Source: Cricetomys ansorgei (taxonomy: Eukaryota; Chordata; Mammalia; Rodentia; Nesomyidae). Taken from it: DNA of 64,000 nt. Under the pieces are notes generated by a model that saw only the letters and a list, made by a program, of their open reading frames with translations, did no database searches and had not been told where the DNA came from. This document shows positions 40,565-50,440 of this stretch, piece by piece; position 1 is the first letter of the stretch, and each line of letters opens with the position of its first letter. A program made the position numbers and the translations under genes. Location: NCBI GenBank assembly GCA_026225945.1, contig JAMJFZ010003581.1:8872001-8936000 (forward strand), in the 5' to 3' direction.

Positions 40565-40660
40565 AGCCCGACAGTGGTGGCTCATGCACTTGGGAGGCAG
40601 AGGCAGGTGGATCTCTGAGTTCCAGGACAGCCAGGGCTACATAGAGAAGAAAAAAAAGAA
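40565..40660 (+). mobile_element. B1 SINE, internally deleted
   Basis: Sense: 'gcccgacagtggtggctcatgcacttgggaggcagaggcaggtggatctctgagttccaggacagccagggctacatagagaag'. The 'gttcgaggccagcctggtctac' section is absent. Confidence 0.9.
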
Positions 40661-41264
40661 TTTTTTTTTAAATTTGAAAGGTTTTTGTACTGAGGAGTTG
40701 GGGGTCAGGGGAAACATTGGTCACTGTGCTTCCTCTCGTGGATTCATGTTTATAGTGTCACTTAGTAGAATAACTGCTGGGGAAGAGCTAAAGGTGGGTG
40801 TTAGGTCCATGAAAGCTTATTTTTTTGATGTCCTGTTTCAATATAAGACTTAATAAGTGGGTGACTTGTGGCAGTTGCAAACTCTTGCTACAGTGGAAGA
40901 ATTGTGTATAGCAAGTTCATTTTAGCTTCTGATACCCTCCTTGATTAATGCCCATGGTAGAGCTTACTCAGAGAATAATAACATTTGAAGGGTTTTACAA
41001 GTTAACATAATAGAGCTCAAATATTCCATTTACAGACAAAGAGTAGAAATGGCTCTTCTCCAGTGCTCTTTTCTTTACCTGTGTGGTATTCTCTGAAACA
41101 GCCTCTTACTACTCCATGGTGCTACGGTGATTATGTAACGAAATGTTTTCTTAATTTACTGTTTTGTGAAATTTAAAAATTATATTTTTCTTCCTCGTTG
41201 GGATCTAGTTTTATTCTGGTGAATTTTAAAACTGAGAAAGTCTATGCTTTACCATTTAAAGATT

Positions 41265-41412
41265 TTTTTCTTTTGTTTTTTGGAGTTAGGGGCTTATTCT
41301 GTAGCTGAGGCTGGCTCTAGAAATATATAGCCAAGGCTGGCCAGAAGTCAAAGCATTTCCCTTGGCTCAGCCTGAGTGCTAGGGTGCCAGGGCTGAGCCA
41401 TTACACTAGGCC
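41265..41412 (-). mobile_element. B1-like SINE, old
   Basis: Reversed: 'tttttggagttaggggcttattctgtagctgaggctggctctagaaatatatagccaaggctggcc'. Confidence 0.65.
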
Positions 41413-41614
41413 AGGTGTTTATGTTTTAAAGAACTTAAACCAAGCATTAAATGGGTTTCTCTTCTACTACTGTTCCTTGCTCAGTCACTGCTAAAAGTGC
41501 TTTGTGGAAGGGATAATTCAGTAATTTCAAACCATAGGCACAACACTGTAAACTGTGTGCCTTAGTTACTGGGATGCACCAGGAAAGCACTTGACCCAAG
41601 GTGCAGCTATTTCT

Positions 41615-41765
41615 TTGGCCTTGTGTAGGCTAGTCATTTACTAAGCAGTCTGACTCTTTGTTCTGTAAAATGCCACTGATACCCATCTCATTTTGAGACC
41701 TGATAAGAGCAAATGTATTTAAAACACCTCAGCAACAGCAATGTCTGGTAGGAGTGCCGTGGACA
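41615..41765 (+). mobile_element. MIR relic
   Basis: Sense: 'gtgtaggctagtcatttactaagcagtctgactctttgttctgtaaaatgccactgatacccatctca', then 'aaacacctcagcaacagcaatgtctgg'. Confidence 0.6.
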
Positions 41766-41844
41766 TGCCCATGTCTCCTCCCTGTTAAAAGTTGACGCTC
41801 TGTGCTTGTGAAACTGTTGTTTAGTGTTTCTTCTTTAAAATTTT

Positions 41845-42022
41845 AATATATGTGATTATGTGTGTCTAGGTGGGGCTATGTAAATGTGAGTGCAATGCTT
41901 ACAGGGTCCAGAAGAGGGCACTGGGTCCCCTGGAACTGGAATTACAGGTACTTGGGAGCCAAACCTGGGTCCTCTGCAAGAGCAGCCCTTGCTCTTAGCC
42001 ACTGAGCCATCTCTGTGACCCA
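41845..42022 (-). mobile_element. B3 SINE
   Basis: Reversed: 'atgcttacagggtccagaagagggcactgggtcccctggaactggaattacagg', ending 'cagcccttgctcttagccactgagccatctctgtgaccc'. Confidence 0.9.
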
Positions 42023-42074
42023 CTGTCTAGTCTCTCTCCGTTCCCCTCTCTCTTCTTCCCTCCCACTCTCTCTT

Positions 42075-42270
42075 TCTTTTTTAAACTTTTAAAATTAAAT
42101 TATTTATTTATGGGGGTGGGGTGCCCTTGGAAGCCAAAAGAGAACATTGGAAACCCTGGAGCTGAGTTACAGGCAGTTGTGCACCTCCTAACACAGGTGC
42201 TGAGATTTGAGCTCAGGTCCTTTGGAAGAGCAGCAAGTATTCTTAACTGTTGAACAATCTTCCCAGCCTA
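42075..42270 (-). mobile_element. B3 SINE
   Basis: Reversed: 'ggggtgcccttggaagccaaaagagaacattggaaaccctggagctgagttacaggcagttgtgc', ending 'attcttaactgttgaacaatcttcccagcc'. Confidence 0.85.
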
Positions 42271-42569
42271 TTTTCTAGTGTCTCTAAGGAGTGTTTTATA
42301 ATGACAGAATTAGTTTTAAAAAAATAGTGTGAATGTATGTTGGAAGGTTAGACTTTTCCAATTAACAATATTTATTGTATGTAGAGGTATAAAAAGCAGG
42401 GTTAGAATTCTGAAGTGAAGGAAAGGGAAACCTGATGCATGCTAAAGTGGTTGCTGTAACTCTGCTGCTGCTCATTCTAGATGTAATTTGTTATTGCTTT
42501 GTCTGCATTTAACTAGTATGACTAGGGAGAACACAGTCATACTAAGCCATTGCTCTTAGCTCATTTAAT

Positions 42570-42570
42570 C

Positions 42571-42606
<36 letters not shown>

Positions 42607-42646
42607 TACTACTACTACTACTACTGTTATTATTACTATTATTGTT
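42570..42646. repeat. (ATT)n/(ACT)n compound trinucleotide repeat
   Basis: About 12 ATT units, then 7 ACT units, then mixed ATT/ACT, at the head (tail side) of the reversed B1 that follows. Confidence 0.95.
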
Positions 42647-42649
42647 GGT

Positions 42650-42785
42650 CTTTTCGGAGGAGGACAGGGTTTCTCTGTTGTAACTCTGGCTGTCCTGGAA
42701 CTCACTCTGTAGACCAGGCTGGTCTTGAACTCCAGCGTCTGCCTCCCAAGTGCTGGGATTAAAGGCGTGCAACACCATTGCCCAA
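42650..42785 (-). mobile_element. B1 SINE
   Basis: Reversed: 'aggacagggtttctctgttgtaactctggctgtcctggaactcactctgtagaccaggctggtc', ending 'aaaggcgtgcaacaccattgccca'. Confidence 0.95.
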
Positions 42786-43044
42786 CTCTTTTGTTTTTTT
42801 TTTTTTTTTTTTTTGGTAAGAGGGAATTTTCAGTCTAGAATTCTCATCTAATTATGTCCTCTAGCCCCTATGAAGCTTGTTGGTTAAAGCTAGATATTAT
42901 TTACCTAAAATGAAGAACTAAATGCCAAACACACTTCAGATTCTTTGAATTCTGACCTGGCTCTTTCATCCCAGCTTGCTCAGAGTTCCTGGAATATTTT
43001 GAATACCAGGTTCTCCTTTCACCCGAATACTATCACACATGTAC

Positions 43045-43200
43045 ACTTCTTGTCTGCTTATAATGCATTCATACATATTTTCTTATTGATCTTTGCAGCA
43101 TCTTTGGGAGTATAGCTGATGTTACATCCATTATAATGGGGAATGTGTAGGGGTCCAAGTCACAGTTGTGTTGTCTAAGGTTTCACAGCTTATAAACCAT
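43045..43200 (-). mobile_element. MIR relic
   Basis: Reversed: 'ttcttattgatctttgcagcatctttgggagtatagctgatgttacatccattataatgggga', then 'tgtctaaggtttcacagcttataaacc'. Confidence 0.55.
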
Positions 43201-43299
43201 ATATTCAAGTGTCCTGATGAACAGATTTCATCACAAGATCCTCCTTGTGTCTTATTGGATGTAATGAAATATGGAGTCAAATCTCACTTGATATTTGTG

Positions 43300-43362
43300 G
43301 TGCTGGGATTCTAACTGAGGGTCTTGCACTAGGCAAGCACTTTATCACTGAGCTCCAGCCCC
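43300..43362 (-). mobile_element. ID-like SINE fragment
   Basis: Reversed: 'gtgctgggattctaactgagggtcttgcactaggcaagcactttatcactgagctccagcccc'. Confidence 0.7.
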
Positions 43363-43464
43363 AGCTTCTCTTATGAAAACTGAAGGAGATACTGGAGATA
43401 CAGTGTTATTCAGAGTACTTGCCTGACGAGGGAAACCTTGGATTCAATTCTATACTTAGCATCA

Positions 43465-43575
43465 TAGAGCAGGCTAGCCTGGAACATGCTATATAGGTGG
43501 ATGCAAACTCAGAGATCCCCCCTGCTTCAGCCTCTAAAGCATTGGGATCAAAGGCATGTGCTACCTTGCCCAGCA
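43465..43575 (-). mobile_element. B1 fragment
   Basis: Reversed: 'gagcaggctagcctggaacatgctatataggtggatgcaaactcagagatccc', ending 'gatcaaaggcatgtgctaccttgcccagc'. Confidence 0.7.
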
Positions 43576-45057
43576 TGGCCTTTTGATTAAGATCAAATAT
43601 AGGATATTAAGCATAAATTTCATGTTGCATGGAGGTGATTAATGGAGTTAGCTTGGGAGGTGGGGCATCTAGAATTAAAATGAAAGTACTTGGTTTTAAC
43701 TGTAATTAGCTTCTGGGGGGTGTTGTTACTTTGGAAGTCAGGTTGTTTGGATGGGAGAGAGGGATACTGTTTGAATTTGAGACTCCATCCATACAGTACC
43801 AATGTAGTTTCCCTGGGTAAGTGCCTCAGACCTGCAGCCTATAATATATAGTAGATAAAAGTTCTCCCTAAAAGTATTTGTGAGTTTCAAAGTCTTGCAC
43901 CCCTTCTGCCTTTCGGGCCCACATTTTCTTGCTCTGTGCTACTGATTTGCACCAAGTGCACCCAGATGTGAAACTTGGCACCCTTGACTCTCAGAAAGAC
44001 TCTATTCACACACGGCATTGTGGATTTGTATACCTAACTAAAGAAAGGGAGCAAAATAGAGGTGGAAAGAGAGCCTAGCTTTGCATTAATGTGCAGACAC
44101 TTTCAGCTGTCCCTGGCCTGAGCTCTCCACCCCCACCCAATCCCAGCTTTGCCCTATTGTACTGGCTCTTCTCTTTTCTTCTGTCCCTCTCATCATTCTT
44201 TGCCCAGTCCCTTTTAGAGATAAAACAACAAGTTCTTCCCCTTGTAGAATGCAGAGCAATGTCCTTTCTTGACAACCATTCTGGGATCTTGACAGCCATT
44301 CTTCAGGGAACCACCCACTCTAAGGGGACTGGACCTGAGAGGTGGGGCCCCACATCATGGGTGCATATTTTCTCAAAGAAAGTTTCTTCCAAGAGGAATT
44401 CTTGTGTTCACTGTTAGCCTGATAAAACAGAATTTGCCATCCTGCTACATAGAAGCTAATGCACCAATCAAGTTTTATTAAATACTGAATAAATGTCAAG
44501 TCTGAAAAATGATTACATGTATAATTTACTGAACTTGTAAACTCTAGTTATCTTTGCAAAATACAATATCTTTGTGCGCAGAATATGTTGCTTTTAAAGA
44601 TAGTTGCTGCTTACATGTAAGTCATAAACCTCGTTAACACAAACGAGTCATCTCCAACTCTCTGCGAACGTTTATCCATTTCACTTGTGTATAAATAAGT
44701 TTAGCTTTTGATACTTGAGTATTTTTGTTAGCTTGATTTTTCAGTTCTGACAGTTTCAAGTTATATGCAGACAATGTGTGATCTTTACAAAAATCCTTTG
44801 TGTGTGTGTGTGTGTGTGTGTCAGAAGAGAGAACCTTTAATGCTTGCATTTATGGCTTATTCTCCCTGTAAATGACTGAACCTTTGGTTGCTCTTAGCTG
44901 AAACATGGGTCATATGTTTCCTGTTTTTAAAATGTCAGTGTTGAAAAGCTGTAGGAATTTCACTGTTTTGTAATATACTAAAACTTTTCTAAAATTTATG
45001 GAAGTGCCTTTTTCTTGCCAGTATCAGCCCAGGCTCACAGATTGTTTCCCCTCATAG

Positions 45058-45133
45058 GTAATAGAGAAGAGGAAAACCCAGAAAATGACTATGTGATAAT
45101 ATGGAAGAAGATGGAAAAAACCTTGTTTAATGG
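45058..45133 (+). other. Candidate spliced exon (76 nt)
   Basis: Acceptor 'attgtttcccctcatag' at 45057 and donor AATGG|GTAAGG at 45133. If joined to the candidate exon at 23696-23768, the frame continues as CNREEENPENDYVIIWKKMEKTLFNG without a stop. In the other frame it has ATG directly followed by TGA. The peptide is not one I know. It could equally be a 5' UTR exon of USP49 or a chance match. Confidence 0.35.
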
Positions 45134-45689
45134 GTAAGGAAAAAAGCTGTAGTAAAATCATATTAATAAGAATTATTTGCCATAGTGTAACCAGTCTTAC
45201 AGTCTTGTCAGGGGAGTGGTTATGACCTGTGCCTTCGTAATGTTCGGAACTTTCAATCCCAGCTTCTACTTAACCTTGCACATTTTTCAATACCACAGAT
45301 TAAGAGGAGGATACAATCATATTTAAAGATAAAATGGGACCCTAAGACCAGCAAGAATGCTAAAACAAGTCTTGGATAGAATTGAAGGTGACTGGTAGTT
45401 GACCAGAGACCATGCTTGCTATGGTCTGTCAAGAGTAATTATCTTCCCCTTATTTTTCCCCAAATACTGCCTGCTGCTGTGATATCAGGCTCACCATGGG
45501 GCCTTGTTCACTTGAGTAACTGCAGATGTATGTCAGGTGGTAACCAAATAAAATTTCAGAAGCCTATATATTTTTATTGTCCAGGATTCAAATATTCTAG
45601 ATAATCCAAACTCTCTTCATGAATGAATGTTAGGTACCTATCAGAGTTTAGAAGTTATACAGCATTTATGTGGGCAGCCTTTTCTGTCT

Positions 45690-45915
45690 AGTGATTGAAA
45701 ACATGAGCTTTGATGCCAGATTTCTGTGGGGCAGTTGTTATCAGTTTGCTTGGGCCAATTGATCTCTGTGCTTCAATTCTCCAGCTTGAGGGTAGAGACA
45801 ATAAAATACTTAAACTGTGTTGATGCTGAGGATAACTTAGTCCATCTGAGAAACGTGCTGGAGCGTGCCTCCAGTAATGCCTGGAGCACAGTAAGTGCTG
45901 GCTAAATATCTTCTG
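45690..45915 (+). mobile_element. MIR relic, nearly full length
   Basis: Sense: 'tagtgattgaaaacatgagctttgatgccag', 'gatctctgtgcttcaattctccagc', 'taatgcctggagcacagtaagtgctggctaaat'. It is the best preserved MIR in the window. Confidence 0.85.
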
Positions 45916-46146
45916 TAGTTGTTATTCTAGTTAGCATGTCTATGTACATGTGCGTCTCTCTGTGATGTTACACTCCAGGAGTTAAACCATTTCCATCAAA
46001 GCTTTCATTTTAGCATCAAGATCATTTTTCTTAGAGTACGTTGCTAAATTAAAAATAGTTACACACCTCCAGCTCTTACACATATCGTACAATGGATGTG
46101 AATAAACCATTTTCTGGCTATATATAGTTCTACCTCAGCTTTTGTC

Positions 46147-46249
46147 AGCTGCTGGAGGCATGCACCTGTAATCTAGCACTCAGGAGGCTGAAGCAGGAAG
46201 ATCATGAATTTGAAACCAAGCCTCAGCTCCAAGTAAGATCCTGCCCAGC

Positions 46250-46281
<32 letters not shown>
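46147..46281 (+). mobile_element. B1-like SINE ending in a (CA)n tract
   Basis: Sense: 'agctgctggaggcatgcacctgtaatctagcactcaggaggctgaagcaggaagatcatg', then a CA repeat at 46251-46281 in place of the A tail. Confidence 0.8.
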
Positions 46282-46282
<1 letters not shown>

Positions 46283-46434
46283 ACACCACAGCAAAAAACA
46301 ACAATAAAAAACTGTCTAGGCAGGATGCATATACATATACTCTTCTTTTTAACTAGCTATGCCAGATTTCTCTGTTCAGAGTCTGACAGCCTGGCTGAAC
46401 AAATTCTTGAATTTTTTTTCTTTTTAAAATTTTT

Positions 46435-46535
46435 TTTATTTTTTGAGACAGGCTGGCCTTAAATTCCTGACCTTCCTCCCTCCACCTTCTCAATGCTAGG
46501 ATGACAGGTGTGTAGCTCTATGCCCTACTTTTGAA
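46435..46535 (-). mobile_element. B1 SINE, internally deleted
   Basis: Reversed: 'ttattttttgagacaggctggccttaaattcctgaccttcctccctccaccttctcaatgctaggatgacagg'. The first third of the element is missing. Confidence 0.7.
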
Positions 46536-46584
46536 TTTCTTTTTTCTTGTTGCACAGTATTATTGTACCTTTGGAAATGTGGGG

Positions 46585-46798
46585 GTTTCTTTTTATAATG
46601 TGTATGAGGTTTGCTTACAGACAACTATTTAGAGTGTGTGTGCTTGGTGTTCAAGAAGGCCAGAAGAGGGCATTGGGTTACCTCGAACTGGAGTTAGAGA
46701 TTATTATAAGCCACCAGGTGGGTGTTAGGCATAGAACCCAAATCCTCTGAAGAGAGTAGCAAGTGCTGCTTTTCACCAGAGCCATCTCTCCAGTCCCT
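46585..46798 (-). mobile_element. B2/B3 SINE
   Basis: Reversed: 'ttcaagaaggccagaagagggcattgggttacctcgaactggagttagagattattataagccaccagg', ending 'accagagccatctctccagtcc'. Confidence 0.88.
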
Positions 46799-46994
46799 CA
46801 AAATGTTTTCCATACTTGCCATTTGTTTGTCAGCACTTGCTTAGGTCATGTAGAAGATGGCCTATCTTGAAAAAGGACACCGCAAAAACAAGTCTTTCTT
46901 AACGTTCCCGCTTGTGTTATCCTTCGATTATTGTGGATTATCTGATCTGGTCTGACTATTAAGACTGTTTTATTAGGGTAATATATAAACAGAG

Positions 46995-47267
46995 ATCAAT
47001 ATTCAGTATTCTGTGTTAGGGGATGTTTTAAGTGCTTATTCTCACTTAATCCTGCCACCCACTCAAAAGTTAGATACTGTTACTAACTTTAAGACGAACA
47101 CCAGGCATGGTGGTATACATCCTATAATCTGAACAGTTGGGAGTTAAAGGACAGAGGATCAAGAGTTCAAATGCAGCCTGGCTTGTGGCACATACTTGAG
47201 CCTCAGGCGGCAGGGGCAGTGAGGCCAGCCTGATTTACATAGCAAGCAATTCCAGGCAAGCCAAGGT

Positions 47268-47320
<53 letters not shown>

Positions 47321-47475
47321 CAGGGGCAGTGAGGCCAGCCTGATTTACATAGCAAGCAATTCCAGGCAAGCCAAGGTGGGACACACACACACACACACAC
47401 ACAACAACCACACAACAAGAAGTTGCATTCTAAATGGCAGCTTCAGAATTCAAATCTAGGCCTGCTGTCTGTTGA
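46995..47475 (-). mobile_element. MIR relic split by a SINE insertion
   Basis: Reversed MIR halves: 47000-47098 ('ttttaagtgcttattctcacttaatcctgcc', 'gatactgttactaactttaagacgaa') and about 47420-47475 ('agttgcattctaaatggcagcttcagaattcaaatctaggcctgctgtc'). Confidence 0.65.
47100..47401 (+). mobile_element. B1-like SINE with an internal 110-bp tandem duplication and CA tails
   Basis: Sense: 'accaggcatggtggtatacatcctataatctgaacagttgggag', then 'ggcaggggcagtgaggccagcctgatttacatag'. The 3' part and its CA tail are present twice, at 47209-47318 and 47319-47401. Confidence 0.85.
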
Positions 47476-47638
47476 CCAAGGGAATGTGGTTTAGGTATAT
47501 AAACTTGTAATGTTTGTAATATAAATTTAGGAATAAGGTGTGAATTTAAATGAGACATGAAGGCCAAATATTTTCCAGAAAAGTTACCATAACTAAATTG
47601 TCTTTCCTTGTCTTTGGGAAGGAAAATCTGTAGTTGTT

Positions 47639-47671
47639 TGCTGTGGGGTGGGGTGGGGTGGGGTGGGTGGG
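47639..47671 (+). repeat. (GGGGT)n tract
   Basis: Five G-runs of three or four separated by a single T, a direct match to the G-quadruplex pattern. Confidence 0.9.
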
Positions 47672-47794
47672 ATTCTGTGAGGTACTGAGGCTTGAACTCC
47701 TCAGGGTCTTATTCTTATATGTATGCTATGTAAGTATTCTGCTACAGAGCTATGCTCTATGTCTTTTTCCTCCCTTGCTCTATTTATTTATTTT

Positions 47795-47990
47795 CATTTT
47801 AAAGATTTTTAAAACGTGTTTATTTATTTGTATGTGTCTCTGTGTTCGATGTGTGTGCAGGTGCCCTCAGAGGCCAATAGATTGCCTGGAGCTGGAATTA
47901 CAGTTAATTGTAACTCAGCTGGGTACTAGGAAACTGAACATGGGGCCTCTGGAAGAGCAGCAAGTACTCTTAACCTCAAAATCATCTTTT
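47795..47990 (-). mobile_element. B2 SINE
   Basis: Reversed: 'aaagatttttaaaacgtgtttatttatttgtatgtg', 'gccctcagaggccaatagattgcctggagctggaattacag', ending 'tactcttaacctcaaaatcatc'. Confidence 0.8.
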
Positions 47991-48539
47991 TTTTTATTTT
48001 GAAAAGGGGTTTGATTAGATTGCCCAGTCCGACCTTAAATTTGAGATCCTTCTCCTTTGGCCTTCAAAGGAGTTGGTCCTGTAGGCCTACATTACAGAAC
48101 TGTACCACTGGGCTAGATGATGGTATTTTTGATAGATGAGTATTCTTGATTCTTCTTGAGCAGATGTATTGTTTAGCCTCATCATGCATTGTTTATCAGA
48201 TAGAAATTACCTGACCTGGCTAAAGGACAACACCTGTATTGGAGGGACTAGGGTGGGCTGATGTGTAGGGTTCCATTTAGCTGCTATTCACAGACACAGG
48301 ACTGAACAGTGCAGCAGTTTGGAAGTGATTGGTAATAGGAACTCAGTCTTTTGTCCTACTACATAATATCTGCATGACAGTCACTGGAAAGTTATACAGG
48401 AAAAGAAGCGCTCAGAGAAAGGTGGCTATGGCTATTATATTTAGAATGTCACTTATAAGCAATAGTCTAAAAAAAATAAATGTATGTTGATTGGCATTCG
48501 TAATGAACTGGACAGAGTTATGGTATATGGGTGGCTTTT

Positions 48540-48676
48540 TTTTTTTATAACAGTATTTCTCTGTGTAGCCCTGGCTGTCCTGGAGCTCTGTAGACCAGGC
48601 TGGCCTTGAACTCAGATCTGTCTGCTTCTGCCTCCCAAGTGCTGGGATTAAAGGTGTGTGCCACTGCCACCCCATG
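48540..48676 (-). mobile_element. B1 SINE
   Basis: Reversed: 'tataacagtatttctctgtgtagccctggctgtcctggagctctgtagaccaggctggccttgaac'. Ten bases ('aactcactct') are missing from the middle. Confidence 0.93.
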
Positions 48677-49489
48677 GTATTTTATAGGGGTCTGTCTGGT
48701 CAGAGCAAAGCATCGATTTTTCTTTTCTTCGAATGACAATTCCCTTCCTATTAAAATTAATGTTAAAGGAAGAAGGCTCAGTAATATTTAAAGACCCAGT
48801 TATTCCAATACTGTGTCTTGGCCTTGTTTTAAGTGAGACTCCCTGCAGTGATGCTTTCCCTTCTCTTTTCTCACCTCCCCCAGTCCATTGTTTGAGATTC
48901 TTTTCTAAATGTTGATCAAAGTATAGCTCTTAGCATTTCTTCCTTCTAACAGTGTCTTACAGGGAGTCCGGGAACTGCTCAGACTTTCAGGGATTGATGA
49001 GGTTGGCATTCTTTTAATAACAATATTAAAACATGGTTTCTTTTCCATTCTTATCCACTCCTGGGTATGCAGTGAATTTTCAGAAGACTCCATACTATGA
49101 AACTGACTGGTTGTAGAAGTAGATAGAAGAACCTATCTCTTCCTTAATTAATTTTGGATATTAAAAAGCTTAGCAGAAAATGTAAAGACTATTCTTCTCT
49201 GTAGGTTTGCTATGAGCAGTAAGCTCACTGTGGTCCAGAGAGTCAGGAGCCCTGTTCTTTGGTGTGGCAGGTTCCTAGCTTTAGAAAGCACCTTCCTGCC
49301 CACTTTTTATTTTATTTTATAGTATTAGCCATGCATCTACTATGTTGCAGCCTTGTGGTAGGGACTGAAAAAAAGGCAATAAACAAAATGAGAGAAAAAA
49401 ACCTTGCTAGAGCCCATGCCTTTTCCAGCCTGTAAGTCTGTTGCCCCAGACAGAACCCCCTCTCCAGGGAAATCTGAGTTAACAGCCAG

Positions 49490-49523
49490 CATGTGTGCGT
49501 GTGTGCGTGTGTGTGTGTGTGCG

Positions 49524-49554
<31 letters not shown>
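49490..49554. repeat. (GT)n/(GTGTGC)n microsatellite
   Basis: Pure purine-pyrimidine alternation for about 62 bases, including GC steps, a classical Z-DNA-prone pattern. A short reversed B1 fragment follows (49558-49632). Confidence 0.93.
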
Positions 49555-50261
49555 ATCCATCCTGGGTCTCCTATATAGCCTAGGCTGGTCTTGAGCTCAT
49601 GGCCCTCTGTAGTATATGCTACCATGCCTGGCTATCACTGTGAATCTTATGCACTGACTCAGTGGCTCACATTTCCCAGGTGCTAAGCTTCAAAGATAGT
49701 GACTTTACATTTTTTTGATTTTTAAAAATTATTTTTAAAGGTCAACAAATGACTTAGGAAGTTTAGTATCTTAATGGAACCCCAGTCTAGCAATAGAGAC
49801 GGGTCTGTCCGGCATTAGGATTGTGACTGATTTGGTCTCGTTTGTTTTCAAAATTAATGTCAGTTTTGTCAAGATATTTATAGGAAATAAAATACAAGTT
49901 AGTTTTCAGTTTATTCTACTGCTTTGTATTATTTTTAGAAAAATGTTTTTGCATGCTTGAGATCTTCTTTGCATGTGAGTTGCTCCCTAGACCCTGTAAT
50001 TTCCTTAAAGAGACTTTTATATAGAAAGAGATTACTTGGCTCATTAGATTGAATCACTTAATAATGACTTGAAGGTTAACTAATACAGCCATCAGACTCC
50101 TGCTCATCAGCTAGATGTCTATCTGATCACTCACCAGTTCCAGCAATTTCTAAGTGCAGCCAGTCGAGAATATCAATAGAATACTAATGGGAAAAGAAGC
50201 TTATATTCAAAATGTGAAAGACAGATTAGAAGCTTTTTTTAATTAATTTTTTTAATACTCT

Positions 50262-50440
50262 TTTTTTTTTAAAGATTTATTTATGAGTGCTCTATCTGCA
50301 TGTACACCTGCATGCCAGAAGAGGGCATCTAATTCCATTATAGATGGTTGTGAGCCATCATGCGGTTCCTGGGAATTGAACTCAAGACCTCTGGAAGAGC
50401 AGTCAGTGCTCTTAACCACTGAGCTATCTCTCTCAAGCAT
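50262..50440 (-). mobile_element. B2 SINE
   Basis: Reversed and well kept: 'aaagatttatttatgagtgctctatctgcatgtacacctgcatgccagaagagggcatc', ending 'cttaaccactgagctatctctc'. Confidence 0.95.

Larger units (their letters stand above)
43580..46130. other. Second repeat-poor island
   Basis: 2.5 kb in which I see only a short (GT)11 at 44800-44821 and one MIR (45690-45915). It includes the candidate exon at 45058-45133. The lack of rodent SINEs contrasts with both flanks. Confidence 0.5.

Noticed and set aside
42550..42778. Open frames encoding poly-Tyr or poly-Asn
   Set aside because: Translation of the (ATT)n/(ACT)n microsatellite and a reversed B1.
47271..47401. Regularly spaced repeats resembling a CRISPR array
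   Set aside because: Two copies only, a SINE end with CA tails in a rodent intron; no array logic.
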